64,000 nucleotides of DNA. Source: Verrucomicrobiales bacterium. GTDB lineage: Bacteria > Verrucomicrobiota > Verrucomicrobiia > Verrucomicrobiales > DEV007. The position numbers and the translations under genes are program-made. Below, piece by piece: positions 56,131 to 64,000 of this stretch (its first letter is position 1; the number at the start of each line of letters is the position of its first letter). Where the stretch lies: contig JAEUHH010000050.1 of NCBI GenBank assembly GCA_016795505.1, positions 1 to 64,000 on the forward strand. Reading direction: 5' to 3'. The notes below the pieces were generated by a model that saw only the letters and a program-made list of their open reading frames with translations, did not search any database and was not told where the DNA came from.

Positions 56131-57162
56131 CTATCCCACGGGCTTCACCTGCAGATCGCGCAAGGTCCGCAAGTCACCCCAGTCCACCTGGCCACGCAGC
56201 TTTCGTGCGCCCGTTTTCCGCCTTGAGCCAAAACGCCCTCTCTGGGCGTCAAACAAGCCGTCCACGAACTCCGCCGTCCCAAACGCCGCCCCGTCGCAGA
56301 AATAACGCACGCGACACCGCAGAACCTCCGGGATGGAAAGCTTGCCCTCCCGCTTTTCTTCCAAATCGATTCTTTCCGGCCGGAAGCCCGGCCTCGCCTT
56401 CGTTCCCGTCTGAACATCGGCCTGCCGTTCCAATCCGTGGCCAAAAAGCAGCACCCGATAGACTCCTGAGGTGTATTCCCAAGTTACCTCACGGTTCAAT
56501 CCGTGGCTGGTGTGAGACAACATCGCGCACAACCCCTGTCGCGCGAGACGCCGCCCTGCCACCGCTTCCGCATAGCCGCACCATCGATAGTCCTCAGGGC
56601 TTTTGACCATGCCGGCCCGAACCGGATTGAGGTCGATATAGGCTGCGATCGTCAGCAAGGCACGTTCCGATCCCTCCACCAGTACACTCTTGAAACGCTC
56701 CTCCCACAGCGTGCCCCTGCGGTCATTTTCGCGGTTGTACCAGCGGGTGAACCGCTGTTTCAGTTCGCGAACGAAAATCGAAAGATCGAAGCGCCGCCGC
56801 TCATATCGTTCCAAAATCTGCGCCAGCCAGGCCTCATCCTGAGCCGCCTGCGCCCGCCCGATTTCCTGCTGAATGCCCAGCATCTGCGTGGGCGAGTAGA
56901 TGACCGGCAACAGTTTCAGCAACGATTCCATGGTCAACTTGGGCATCGCCTCTCGATCAGGCACCCGTAGCAGAAGGTGGAAATGGTTCGACATCAGGCA
57001 GTAAGTGACCACCTGAACCCCGGAAAACTCCTCCAGCTTCCGCATCCACCTCAAAAAATGGTTCTTTTCTTTTGCATTGAATATAAAACGCTTATCAACC
57101 ACGCGAGAAACGCAGTGATAAAAAGAATCTCTATTTTTTTGAATCAGTCTGGATGGAGTCAT
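56131..57162 (-). CDS. REP-associated tyrosine transposase (RAYT, Y1_Tnp)
   Basis: 343 aa from the ATG at 57162. N-terminal Y1_Tnp pattern: DSFYHCVSRVVDKRFIFNAKEKNHFLRWMRKLEEFSGVQVVTYCLMSNHFHLLLRVP, with the HUH metal motif His-Phe-His at residues 60-62. Central VREL-type helices (RRRFDLSIFVRELKQRFTRWYNRENDRRGTLWEERFKSVLVEGSERALLTIAAYIDLNPVRAGMVKSPEDYRWCGYAEAV) are typical of RAYT proteins. A C-terminal extension (from about 220) may be a DNA-binding part. No flanking insertion-sequence ends are seen, as expected for a domesticated REP processor. The 5' end of the gene and its leader are AT-rich against the GC-rich genome. Confidence 0.9.
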   Translation of the reverse strand: MTPSRLIQKNRDSFYHCVSRVVDKRFIFNAKEKNHFLRWMRKLEEFSGVQVVTYCLMSNHFHLLLRVPDREAMPKLTMESLLKLLPVIYSPTQMLGIQQEIGRAQAAQDEAWLAQILERYERRRFDLSIFVRELKQRFTRWYNRENDRRGTLWEERFKSVLVEGSERALLTIAAYIDLNPVRAGMVKSPEDYRWCGYAEAVAGRRLARQGLCAMLSHTSHGLNREVTWEYTSGVYRVLLFGHGLERQADVQTGTKARPGFRPERIDLEEKREGKLSIPEVLRCRVRYFCDGAAFGTAEFVDGLFDAQRGRFGSRRKTGARKLRGQVDWGDLRTLRDLQVKPVG

Positions 57163-57246
57163 GGAAATCAGGAGTCGAAGAATCCGATGCTGGAAGAAAA
57201 TAGACAGCCAAAAAGGACAATGCAAGCACATTATCATAATTTCCCT

Positions 57247-57270
57247 GAGAAATTAATTGAGAAATTAATT
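57247..57270 (+). repeat. 12-bp direct repeat in AT-rich RAYT leader
   Basis: Two tandem copies of gagaaattaatt just upstream (relative to the minus-strand gene) of the RAYT start. Confidence 0.8.
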
Positions 57271-57417
57271 AAAGCGTTGCGGCTCTAGGCAGATCCGATG
57301 TCCTCTGAGACTGAGTGGCCGGCGGTGCTTGAAAATGAAAGGATCCGAGGCGAAACTGAAAATTCGACTCCGGAAGGCTTCCATTCTGCCAACTGGAGAA
57401 GGGAATCAGGCTACGTG

Positions 57418-59457
57418 ATGGACAAAGATCGACAGGCAGTCGGGAGGAGACCCGCACCGGGGATTGGCTCGCTGGTGACGACGCTGTGGCTGGTGGCAGG
57501 CGCGATGGCTCCGAGCCAGGAGCCGAACGCCGACTTGGGCAAGCCACTGCCGTTCGATGGCAATATCTCAGCAGTGAAGGGCCAGACGGTGACGATCGAA
57601 CTGGTCTCCGATGCGAAGACGCGGGCCGCAGTGGTCGAATTCCTCATCCGGGACTTTCCGCTCAACGGGGAATTCGGCCCCATGGTCAGCCGGGAGGAAG
57701 ACCGCACCAAGGCGACGATCACCTACACGCCATTCGCCGATACTGCGGCCACCTCGGACTCTTTTACCTACGCGGTGCGCTACCCCGGCGGCCAGTGGTC
57801 GCGCAAGGGCAAGGTCAACATCAAACTGGAGGCCTCCGAGCCGAAAATCCACGCCACGGCCGAGGCGGATTTCGGCCAGGTGATGCTCGGTCAGTCGGAG
57901 GATCGCGAAATCTTCCTCAGCAACAGCGGCAACGCCTCCTACCGCAATCAGATCACTCTGTCCGCGCCGTGGTCGCTGGTCGAGCCGGCCAACGGCCTGC
58001 TGAATCTCCCGGTGGGAGCCCAGCAAGTGGTGAAAGTTCGCTACACGCCACAGATCGAGGGGCCGGCGACGTTTCAACTCGCCTTCTACCGCAACCAGGG
58101 AGCCACCACGCAGCTCCGGGCGGCAGCATATGCGCCGTTTTCGATCGGCACTCCGGAGATCGCCCTGAATTGGGAGGAAAAATCGCGCACCCGGCTGGGC
58201 CGTGTCTCCATCACCGGTCTGGCGCCGAAGCTGCTGGCTGCGGCGGTGAAAACCGACCAGCGCCTCCAAGTCGGTGCGGGCGGGGCGCTTTTTCTGAAGC
58301 CGAACGAGGTGGCCGAAGTCCAGATCTACCTGCCACCTCAGGACGTCTTGCCCTACGAGGGCTCTCTGGAGATCGCGGTCGGCGATTTCAAACTCCCCGT
58401 CAAAGTCAGCGCCACCGTCGCTCCGGCCCATCTGGTCCTGGAGAATCTGCCGGGTGGCGAGCGGGTCATCGACTTCGGCCAGATCAAGGCGGGCGGCTTT
58501 GCCCAAAGCAGCTTCCAGCTTCGCAATGCCGGAGGCACCACGGCCAAGGCCACGCTCTCGGCCGAGACGCCCTTCACCATCCTCGCCGCCGGTGGCCGCG
58601 CCACCCTGTCGCCGCAGGAGGCCGAAGCCTTCGCCGTACGGGTCGTCGCTCCGCCCAAGATCGTGGGCAATTACGAGAGCATTTTAAAAATCGAAGCCGA
58701 CTCGGGCCAGTCGATCCCCATCACGCTGCGCGCCTTTTTCCTACCCGAGCAAACGGACCCGAATGCCGTCGGCGCTCCCGGCTCCATTGCCGCCACCTTC
58801 GCGGCCGACATGCCTCCCAGCCCACCCGGCACCGTGCCTCCGGCGGACCGCCCGCCCACCACGCCGGGAGCCACCCGGACGGCCACGCAGGAGGAGATCG
58901 ACCGCGCCATCGCCGAGATGGACGCACTGCGCAGCCCACTGGGCTTCATCACCATGCCCACCGTGGTCCGGGCCCTGAATCCCTCGGTTCCCACGGTCGC
59001 CGGAGACAAACTCACCCTCGTCGAAGACGGTACCAATCACCTCACCATCGGCTGGACGCCTCCCGCCGTCGATGCCGACACCTATGAGTTGGAGATGCGG
59101 GTGATGCGGACAAATGCCGACGCCACCCAGCTGGAAAGCGTCTGGGTGCCCTACCACGACGTGAGCATTCAAAAAGATGAAGCCGGCCAATTCCGGGCCG
59201 ACATCCGCGGCCTCGGCCCGAACCGCACCTACGAATTCCGCCTGTTCACGCTCGGCCAGGGCCAGTCAGCGTCGAATCCCCTCCCCTTCGTTGCCAAGAC
59301 CCGCATGCCGATGGATTGGACTTGGATCTATGTCGGCTTTGCAGCCCTGCTGCTCGGAGGCATCGGCTACGCTGGCTGGCGGCTCTATCAGGCGCGCAGC
59401 CAGCGGGGGCTGATTGGGTTTCCGCGGGGCGACCTGCCCTTTGGCCTGCGTGAGTGA
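57418..59457 (+). CDS. exported ASH/FN3-domain protein with C-terminal membrane anchor
   Basis: 679 aa. Signal peptide (GSLVTTLWLVAGAMAPSQ), a cadherin-like first domain (SAVKGQTVTIELVSDAKTRAAVVEFLIRDFPLNGEF), two ASH/choice-of-anchor-D-type units (FGQVMLGQSEDREIFLSNSGNASYRNQITLSAPWSLVEP; FGQIKAGGFAQSSFQLRNAGGTTAKATLSAETPFTIL), a Pro/Thr-rich linker, a fibronectin type III-like domain (NHLTIGWTPPAVDADTYELEMRVMRTN) and one final TM (WIYVGFAALLLGGIGYAGWRLY) with a short cytoplasmic tail. The ATG at 57418 follows a purine-rich ggagaaggga. Function unknown; a surface scaffold is inferred. Confidence 0.72.
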   Translation: MDKDRQAVGRRPAPGIGSLVTTLWLVAGAMAPSQEPNADLGKPLPFDGNISAVKGQTVTIELVSDAKTRAAVVEFLIRDFPLNGEFGPMVSREEDRTKATITYTPFADTAATSDSFTYAVRYPGGQWSRKGKVNIKLEASEPKIHATAEADFGQVMLGQSEDREIFLSNSGNASYRNQITLSAPWSLVEPANGLLNLPVGAQQVVKVRYTPQIEGPATFQLAFYRNQGATTQLRAAAYAPFSIGTPEIALNWEEKSRTRLGRVSITGLAPKLLAAAVKTDQRLQVGAGGALFLKPNEVAEVQIYLPPQDVLPYEGSLEIAVGDFKLPVKVSATVAPAHLVLENLPGGERVIDFGQIKAGGFAQSSFQLRNAGGTTAKATLSAETPFTILAAGGRATLSPQEAEAFAVRVVAPPKIVGNYESILKIEADSGQSIPITLRAFFLPEQTDPNAVGAPGSIAATFAADMPPSPPGTVPPADRPPTTPGATRTATQEEIDRAIAEMDALRSPLGFITMPTVVRALNPSVPTVAGDKLTLVEDGTNHLTIGWTPPAVDADTYELEMRVMRTNADATQLESVWVPYHDVSIQKDEAGQFRADIRGLGPNRTYEFRLFTLGQGQSASNPLPFVAKTRMPMDWTWIYVGFAALLLGGIGYAGWRLYQARSQRGLIGFPRGDLPFGLRE

Positions 59458-59470
59458 CGCAATACGCCCT

Positions 59471-61003
59471 TTACTTCAGTTCCGGCGGCACATCGCCATA
59501 CTGCCAGCCACCCGTAAAAGGCGGCACCTTTTCCCCCGCCGGCACCGGACCCGGGGTGAGTTCGCGCGTCAGGGCAATACCAGCGTCGCGGATCAGGTCA
59601 CCGGCCTCCGGCACGAGATTGCTGTAGCTGGTCAGCCGCGTCTCATAGCCGCCGCCCTTTGGACCGAGTGCCTCGGTGGTCGGCACGTAGCCCACGCAGC
59701 CGTTCGCCAGACTCACCGGCCAGGTGAAGGGGAACGGGCTGGCCTTCTTCTGCTGCAGGCCGAATTCGCAAAAATACTCAGCCGGATTCGTCACAAAGAC
59801 CGCCGGCCCCACCTGCACGGCCTGCACCTCCACCTGGCGGACGGGCTCTTGATCGATCATCGCCTGGAGCAGCACGATCTCCTTCGCCCAGATCCAGTCA
59901 TTCAGCGCCGCCGCGTCGGTGGGCTTGGCTTTGACCAACTCGCGGCACCGCTCCAGACGCTCCGGCGAAGGCTTGCGACGAGGAATCTCCAGCACCTGGC
60001 GCCGCACGTCGATCCTGGCTTCGGTCGTCAGCCGCGGTTTCAGACCCAGCATTACTTTCACCGCCTCAGCCCCCACAGATCCGCCCACCTGCATCGCGGC
60101 ATCGGCTCCGACGGTTTGCTTCACCGGCGAGGCATTGTCCACCTGGGTCACATCGCCCGAGGCTCCGTTCAGGAATACCACCACCACCTTTTCGCCAAAA
60201 GTGCCGCGGATCACTTTCTCAATGCCCCAGGGGAAATTCGCCGATATGCCCGGCGGACTGGTCGTCGCGTGGCAGGCAAAATTCACCACACATCCCTTCA
60301 GTTGTCCCTCCGCGTCCCAGGCACCGATCACCCCGACCTCCGGATCGATCGGTCCCGCCGGTTCGATCATCTCGGGATTGCCGTAGCGGGGATGGGTAAA
60401 ACTCAGCCCGCCTTTCATCCGCCAGCGGCGATTGAAGCTCACCTTCGACTCCTCACCGCGACCAAAGCCGAGCCGCAGCTCCTGCCGACTCTGATGAGCC
60501 TCGGCCACCGCGTCGACGATCCCGGCAATCATCGTCTCCAGATAGACGGGATCAGCGGCGGAGCTTTGCTCATAGGCCAGGTCCTTCACCAGATCATCCG
60601 CGTGGTCGAACTCACCCGGCAGCACCATTCCCGTCGGCCCGGAGGAATGCGAGTGCGACGCCCCGATCAAGACCGCCTCGGGCGAGATGCCCGTCTTTTC
60701 GTGGATGCGTCGCCGCGCCTCGGCCACCTGCGGCTCGCGGATCAGCAGCGCGTCCAAGCCGACCAGGGCCACTGTCCTCTCGCCGTCGTCGAACACGGCC
60801 GCGCGGGCCTTGCAGGGATCATGAAACTTTTGATGAAACCCCTTCCCATAGCCGCCCGGACGCTCCATTCCGATCGCGGGCGAGATGTCCCGCTCGGCAA
60901 AGCCGGTCTTCACCGGCGCCGACCAGACCGGGTTGGGTTGCCAGACCAACAGGGTTGCACCAGCGACCGCTGCCGCCACTCCGAGAGGAAAAGGTCTTTT
61001 CAT
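59471..61003 (-). CDS. neutral/alkaline non-lysosomal ceramidase family protein
   Basis: 510 aa with signal peptide (PLGVAAAVAGATLLVWQPNPVWS). Neutral ceramidase N-terminal family: KTGFAERDISPAIGMERPGGYGK, AAVFDDGERTVALVGLDALLI, and the active-site region VLIGASHSHSSGPTGMVLPGEF, then VVNFACHATTSPPGISANFPWGIEKVIRGTF with zinc-type His, and NGASGDVTQVDNA. Relatives in this phylum often lack the full C-terminal domain and have untested substrates, so lipid hydrolysis is only suggested. Divergent from the ThuA gene. Confidence 0.88.
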   Translation of the reverse strand: MKRPFPLGVAAAVAGATLLVWQPNPVWSAPVKTGFAERDISPAIGMERPGGYGKGFHQKFHDPCKARAAVFDDGERTVALVGLDALLIREPQVAEARRRIHEKTGISPEAVLIGASHSHSSGPTGMVLPGEFDHADDLVKDLAYEQSSAADPVYLETMIAGIVDAVAEAHQSRQELRLGFGRGEESKVSFNRRWRMKGGLSFTHPRYGNPEMIEPAGPIDPEVGVIGAWDAEGQLKGCVVNFACHATTSPPGISANFPWGIEKVIRGTFGEKVVVVFLNGASGDVTQVDNASPVKQTVGADAAMQVGGSVGAEAVKVMLGLKPRLTTEARIDVRRQVLEIPRRKPSPERLERCRELVKAKPTDAAALNDWIWAKEIVLLQAMIDQEPVRQVEVQAVQVGPAVFVTNPAEYFCEFGLQQKKASPFPFTWPVSLANGCVGYVPTTEALGPKGGGYETRLTSYSNLVPEAGDLIRDAGIALTRELTPGPVPAGEKVPPFTGGWQYGDVPPELK

Positions 61004-61094
61004 CCCTTTTCCCCTATCACAATCCGACCCGCTGGCGAAGACCGGCCCGTGGCGCGATGCCGCCCCGCCACCGCCGCGTCGCGGAATTCGGCAG

Positions 61095-61123
61095 TCGACA
61101 GGCAGACCGCTCCGGTATATAAA
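61095..61123 (+). promoter_or_regulatory. sigma70-like promoter for ThuA gene
   Basis: TCGACA (61095-61100), 17-nt spacer, TATAAA (61118-61123), 32 nt before the ATG at 61156. Five of six matches in both boxes; the best promoter seen in the window. Confidence 0.6.
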
Positions 61124-61155
61124 ACGGCACCCTGGATACCCTACCCACCCCTGCC

Positions 61156-62160
61156 ATGAGAAAAAGCACCACCTCCCCCGTCCGCACCCTGACCCTGCTG
61201 TCGGCCACCGCCGCGCTGATCGGCTCCACGCTCATCGCCCAGCAGCAAAAGAAAGCCGAACCCCAGACCTGGGAGGAAAAAAAAGCCGCCCGCTTTCCCG
61301 TCCCCACCGACGAGCAGAAAAAACTGATCGCCGATGCCATCCCGGCCAAAGCCACCGCCCAGCCGGCCAAAGCCCGCAAGATCCTCGTCATGTATCGGTG
61401 CGAGGGTTTCATCCACACGTCCATCCCCTTTGGCAATCTCGCCCTCGACCAGATGGCCGCCAAAACCGGCGCCTTCTCGGCCGATGTCGTTGACAACTAC
61501 GACGTCTTCACCGCCGAGAACCTCGCCAAATACGACGCCATCCTGTTCAACAACACCACCGGCCTGAAGCCAAACCCCGATCAGCAGAAAGCCATCCTCG
61601 ACTTCGTCAACAACGGCGGCGGCGTCATCGGCATCCACGCCGCGGCCGACAATTTCGGCTCCTGGCCCGAGGGCATCGCCCTCATCGGCGGCATCTTCAA
61701 TGGCCACCCCTGGGGCGCCGGTGGCAAGTGGGCCTTCAAAAACGAAGACCCGAAACACCCCCTGATGGCAGCCTTCGGCGGCAAGGGGTTCTGGCACACC
61801 GATGAAATCTACTGGTACAAACCCGAGAGCTTCGAAGGCCGCGAGCGCCTCCGCGTCCTGTTCAGCCTCGACATGAGCCATGAGGCCAACCGCAAGCCGC
61901 TCGACAACGAAAAGGTCAAGCCCACCCTGAAGGTCGCCCCCGAGCAGGTCGATGTCCCCGTCTCCTGGTGCCGCCAGATCGGCAAAGGCCGCCTTTTCTA
62001 CACCAATCTCGGCCACCGCGACGACACCTTCTGGAATGCCGCCGTCATGCAGCACCTTCTCGACGGGATTCAATACGCCCTCGGTGATCTCGCCGCTGAC
62101 GCCACTCCCTCGGCCCAGGCCAAACTGGGTGCCCCCGTCCTCGCCCCGGCCGAGAGCTGA
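61156..62160 (+). CDS. exported ThuA-domain protein
   Basis: 334 aa. Signal peptide (LLSATAALIGSTLIAQQ). ThuA (class I glutamine amidotransferase-like) domain: KILVMYRCEGFIHTSIPFGNLALDQMAAKTGAFSADVVDNYDVFTAENLAKYDAILFNNTTGLKPNPDQQKAILDFVNNGGGVIGIHAAADNFGSWPEG, GHPWGAGGKWAFKNEDPKHPL, and GKGRLFYTNLGHRDDTFWNAAVMQHLLDGIQYALGDL. Exported ThuA proteins accompany sugar oxidoreductases and DUF1080 in this phylum and are linked to 3-keto-sugar metabolism. Confidence 0.92.
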   Translation: MRKSTTSPVRTLTLLSATAALIGSTLIAQQQKKAEPQTWEEKKAARFPVPTDEQKKLIADAIPAKATAQPAKARKILVMYRCEGFIHTSIPFGNLALDQMAAKTGAFSADVVDNYDVFTAENLAKYDAILFNNTTGLKPNPDQQKAILDFVNNGGGVIGIHAAADNFGSWPEGIALIGGIFNGHPWGAGGKWAFKNEDPKHPLMAAFGGKGFWHTDEIYWYKPESFEGRERLRVLFSLDMSHEANRKPLDNEKVKPTLKVAPEQVDVPVSWCRQIGKGRLFYTNLGHRDDTFWNAAVMQHLLDGIQYALGDLAADATPSAQAKLGAPVLAPAES

Positions 62161-62208
62161 TCCTACTTGCCGGCTTTCGCCTCCGCCGCCGTTTTTCCTC
62201 CGATCACC

Positions 62209-62640
62209 ATGGAATCCCAGCCCGACTACCAGGTCCCGTGCAGCCCGCTTGAGGAAATCGGCGGCGTCGTCTATCTCCCCCGGATGCTGGACAAAATCCG
62301 CCTCCAGGCCCGCGGCGTCCTGCGGCCGGACCTCCACGCCAATCTCGGAAAGGGCCTCGACGGCTGGCTCTGCGACTTCCTCCGCATCGACTACGCCGCC
62401 CTGCAGGCCGAAGTCCTCGGCGGAAAATCCGACGAAGCCATCCTCGCCTGGTGTCAGGAACAAACCCGCGAACTGAGTGACGTCGACCGGCTCCTCTGGC
62501 GCAGTTTCGCCCTGAAGCTCGGCTGGAACGACCACCTCAGCGAGTTGCTGGTGCGCCGCAAAGCCGAAAGCGGCCTCCAGGATCGCGATGACATTCAGAC
62601 CATGGCCTCATACATCGACGCCGACGAGGGACGCTCCTGA
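62209..62640 (+). CDS. DUF5069 domain-containing protein
   Basis: 143 aa. Pattern of DUF5069: SPLEEIGGVVYLPRMLDKIRLQARGVLRPDLHANLGKGLDGWLCDFLRIDYAALQAEVLGGKSDEAILAWCQEQTRELSDVD. This cytoplasmic small protein family of unknown function is common in PVC bacteria. Starts 48 bp after the ThuA stop; the upstream ATG would add a poor 14-residue lead. Confidence 0.85.
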   Translation: MESQPDYQVPCSPLEEIGGVVYLPRMLDKIRLQARGVLRPDLHANLGKGLDGWLCDFLRIDYAALQAEVLGGKSDEAILAWCQEQTRELSDVDRLLWRSFALKLGWNDHLSELLVRRKAESGLQDRDDIQTMASYIDADEGRS

Positions 62641-62771
62641 TTCCGTCCCGACCGAAACATCCGGGCCACACGGGAACCCCCAAAAGCGGAAAATTTCACA
62701 ATTCCTCGTCGTTTTCTGGCTTTCCCATCGAATTTTTTCCCGCCCAGACCCGCCAAAAAGCGCCAAAGCAG

Positions 62772-62800
62772 TTGACGACTCCCCCGTTTTTTCGTATTCA
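62772..62800 (+). promoter_or_regulatory. weak candidate promoter upstream of 3D-domain lipoprotein
   Basis: TTGACG (62772-62777), 17-nt spacer, TATTCA (62795-62800); 82 nt before the ATG at 62882. Good -35, poor -10. The leader after it is AT-rich (62826-62880). Confidence 0.3.
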
Positions 62801-62881
62801 AAGCCAACAGACCGCACCTGCGTTCTAGAAATTATAGAAATTGCAAACGCAACTTCTGTCAGGTAAACTTAAAGAACGGTC

Positions 62882-63748
62882 ATGAACCGCCGTCTGATGA
62901 GTTCCCAAACCCCCCGCAACGACCTTTTCCGGATGGCTCTGCTCGCCACAGTGGCAGCAGCGTTGACCAGTTGTGAGTCCGGCCGCAGCCTCGCCGACTT
63001 CGGACCCATCAAGCTGGATTCCTTCGGTTCCTCCCGGTCCGAAGCCGAAAACGATCCGCCCGCACCAGCCAGCGTGCCGACGGATGCCCCGCGGTCCCTG
63101 CCGAACGTCAGCGCCGCTGCCAACTCGGCCGTTTCCACCTCTGACCCCGTGGTGCAGATGGCCCGCGCCCAGGCCGCCAATGCCATCTACACGCCGGCAC
63201 CCCAGAGCGCCCCGCCGGCGCCCTCCACCGTCGCCTATCAGCCGGGAGCGACTGCCCCACAGTTCAGCACCCTCGACTCCGCCGACGCGCTGAAGAAGTC
63301 GATTCCGAACGAATTTGTCGTCAAAACCACCGCCTATTCGCACCTCGAGGCCGACAGCCTGCAATACGGCACGAAAAGCGCCGCCGGTGACGACCTGAAA
63401 TTCGGCCAGGTGCGCAGCGCCGCCGCCGACTGGTCCCGCTACCCGCTCGGCACCCGGTTCAAGATCAAGGGCCTCCCCTACGAGTACGTCGTGGACGATT
63501 ACGGCCGCGCCCTCGTCGGCACCGACACCATCGACCTCTACAAGCCCCAGATGGGCATGATCGACCAGTGGGGCGCCCGGAATGTCGGCATCGAAGTGCT
63601 TGAGTGGGGCAGCTTCGAGGAAAGCAAGCGCATCCTCGAAAGCCGCAAACACAAGCCAGACGCCCATCACGTTCGGAAGATGCTCAACAACATCGAGCAG
63701 AAGATCAAATTCCTCCCGCCCGTGCTCCGCGACGGCTTCCGCGCCTGA
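62882..63748 (+). CDS. lipoprotein with 3D (RlpA/MltA-like barrel) domain
   Basis: 288 aa. Lipobox LTSC (VAAALTSCESG). After a Ser/Ala/Pro linker (about 45-140) a 3D-type domain: FVVKTTAYSHLEADSLQYGTKSAAGDDLKFGQVRSAAADWSRYPLGTRFKIKGLPYEYVVDDYGRALVGTDTIDLYKPQMGMIDQWGARNVGIEVLEWGS, with the three conserved Asp (DDYG and DTIDLY). Such double-psi barrels occur in lytic transglycosylases and peptidoglycan-binding proteins. Catalysis not assured. Peptidoglycan-related envelope role inferred. nth begins 30 bp downstream. Confidence 0.87.
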   Translation: MNRRLMSSQTPRNDLFRMALLATVAAALTSCESGRSLADFGPIKLDSFGSSRSEAENDPPAPASVPTDAPRSLPNVSAAANSAVSTSDPVVQMARAQAANAIYTPAPQSAPPAPSTVAYQPGATAPQFSTLDSADALKKSIPNEFVVKTTAYSHLEADSLQYGTKSAAGDDLKFGQVRSAAADWSRYPLGTRFKIKGLPYEYVVDDYGRALVGTDTIDLYKPQMGMIDQWGARNVGIEVLEWGSFEESKRILESRKHKPDAHHVRKMLNNIEQKIKFLPPVLRDGFRA

Positions 63749-63778
63749 TCGCCTCCGGGTTGTGGTCTCCCCTTTCCC

Positions 63779-64000
63779 ATGACCAAGGCGGAGCGCGCCG
63801 CGTATGTTTCCCGCCGGCTGGAGACTCTCTATCCCGAGACTCCGATCCCGCTGGATCACCGCGATCCTTTTACCCTTCTCATCGCCGTCCTGTTGTCGGC
63901 CCAGTGTACCGACATCCGGGTCAATCAGGTGACCCCCCGGCTTTTCGACCTCGCCGACACTCCTGCGGCCATGGCCAGGGTGCCGGTTAATACCATCCAG
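63779..64000 (+). CDS. nth: endonuclease III (5' end; runs off the window)
   Basis: First 74 codons only. LETLYPETPIPLDHRDPFTLLIAVLLSAQCTDIRVNQVTPRLFDLADTPAAMARVP matches the N-terminal helical region of Nth, including LLSAQCTD. The catalytic Lys/Asp and the 4Fe-4S loop would lie beyond the window. Base excision repair glycosylase/AP lyase. Confidence 0.9.
   Translation, partial: MTKAERAAYVSRRLETLYPETPIPLDHRDPFTLLIAVLLSAQCTDIRVNQVTPRLFDLADTPAAMARVPVNTIQ

Noticed and set aside
55893-56606. 237-codon plus-strand frame over the rlmN-RAYT gap
   Set aside because: Overlaps the RAYT gene antisense and has no family pattern.
60930-60970. AACAGGGTTGC and GACCGGGTT motifs inside the ceramidase signal-peptide coding region
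   Set aside because: No palindromic partner arms or TCCGAT/ATCGGA; likely chance in a hydrophobic stretch.
62588-62866. 92-codon frame after the DUF5069 gene
   Set aside because: Overlaps DUF5069 out of frame, no recognised pattern; region better read as a leader and promoter area.
1-64000. Search by eye for tRNA, rRNA, riboswitch and prophage genes
   Set aside because: No cloverleaf, rRNA segment, riboswitch core or phage structural/integrase gene could be supported.

Overview
The window looks like chromosomal DNA of a GC-rich Gram-negative bacterium of the PVC group, most likely a Verrucomicrobiota member. This is an inference from gene content. A Kdo/LPS-export operon (kdsA-lptC-lptA-lptB) shows an LPS outer membrane. 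HprK and HPr, a Tat-exported DUF1501 protein beside a DUF1549/DUF1553 protein, DUF1080, ThuA, DUF5069 and DUF5989/SxtJ genes, and several Gfo/Idh/MocA oxidoreductases are the usual accessory stock of Verrucomicrobiota and Planctomycetota. No rRNA, tRNA or CRISPR array was seen.

Layout. 1-4877: 3' part of a giant repetitive exported protein. 4896-6103: YraN-type nuclease and a Uma2 nuclease. 6228-10220 (minus): cassette of SGNH hydrolase, carbamoyltransferase, SxtJ and DUF5989. 10354-18194 (plus): kdsA, lptC, lptA, lptB, hpf, hprK, ptsH, ptsI, resembling the proteobacterial rpoN locus but without rpoN. 18259-22868: MRJP-like beta-propeller, GntP permease, M48 lipoprotein protease, 5-formyl-THF cyclo-ligase. 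22985-29104 (minus): DUF1501, DUF1549/DUF1553, mtnA, prepilin peptidase. 29297-31431: VanX-like lipoprotein, tsaB, second Uma2. 31537-36861: broken HTTM-type membrane gene, and an MBOAT/AlgX-like O-acetylation pair separated by an opposite-strand two-gene nucleotidyltransferase module. 36910-39119: small membrane protein, M19 dipeptidase, exported coiled-coil protein. 39791-46965: sugar-related run (TPR-GT41, unknown, NAGPA, Gfo/Idh/MocA, GT4, TIM barrel). 47007-50351: secretin-like protein, DUF1080, second oxidoreductase. 50577-55728 (minus): bioB, caspase-like exported protein, lysA, DUF4190 protein, rlmN. 56131-57162: REP-associated tyrosine transposase. 57418-64000: ASH/FN3 membrane protein, ceramidase, ThuA, DUF5069, 3D-domain lipoprotein and the 5' end of nth.

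The most unusual signal is a dispersed family of about 45-65 bp palindromic elements. They are built from TCCGAT, AACAGGGT, a GATCGCCGATC-like centre, ACCCTGTT and ATCGGA. Eight candidate copies occur. Six are intergenic; two lie in frame inside tsaB and rlmN. A Y1-type RAYT transposase in the same window is the obvious candidate mobiliser. Other interspersed palindromes and a 13-bp tandem array occupy the larger gaps. Several genes carry a promoter-like pair ending only 5-8 nt before the start codon, which suggests leaderless transcripts.
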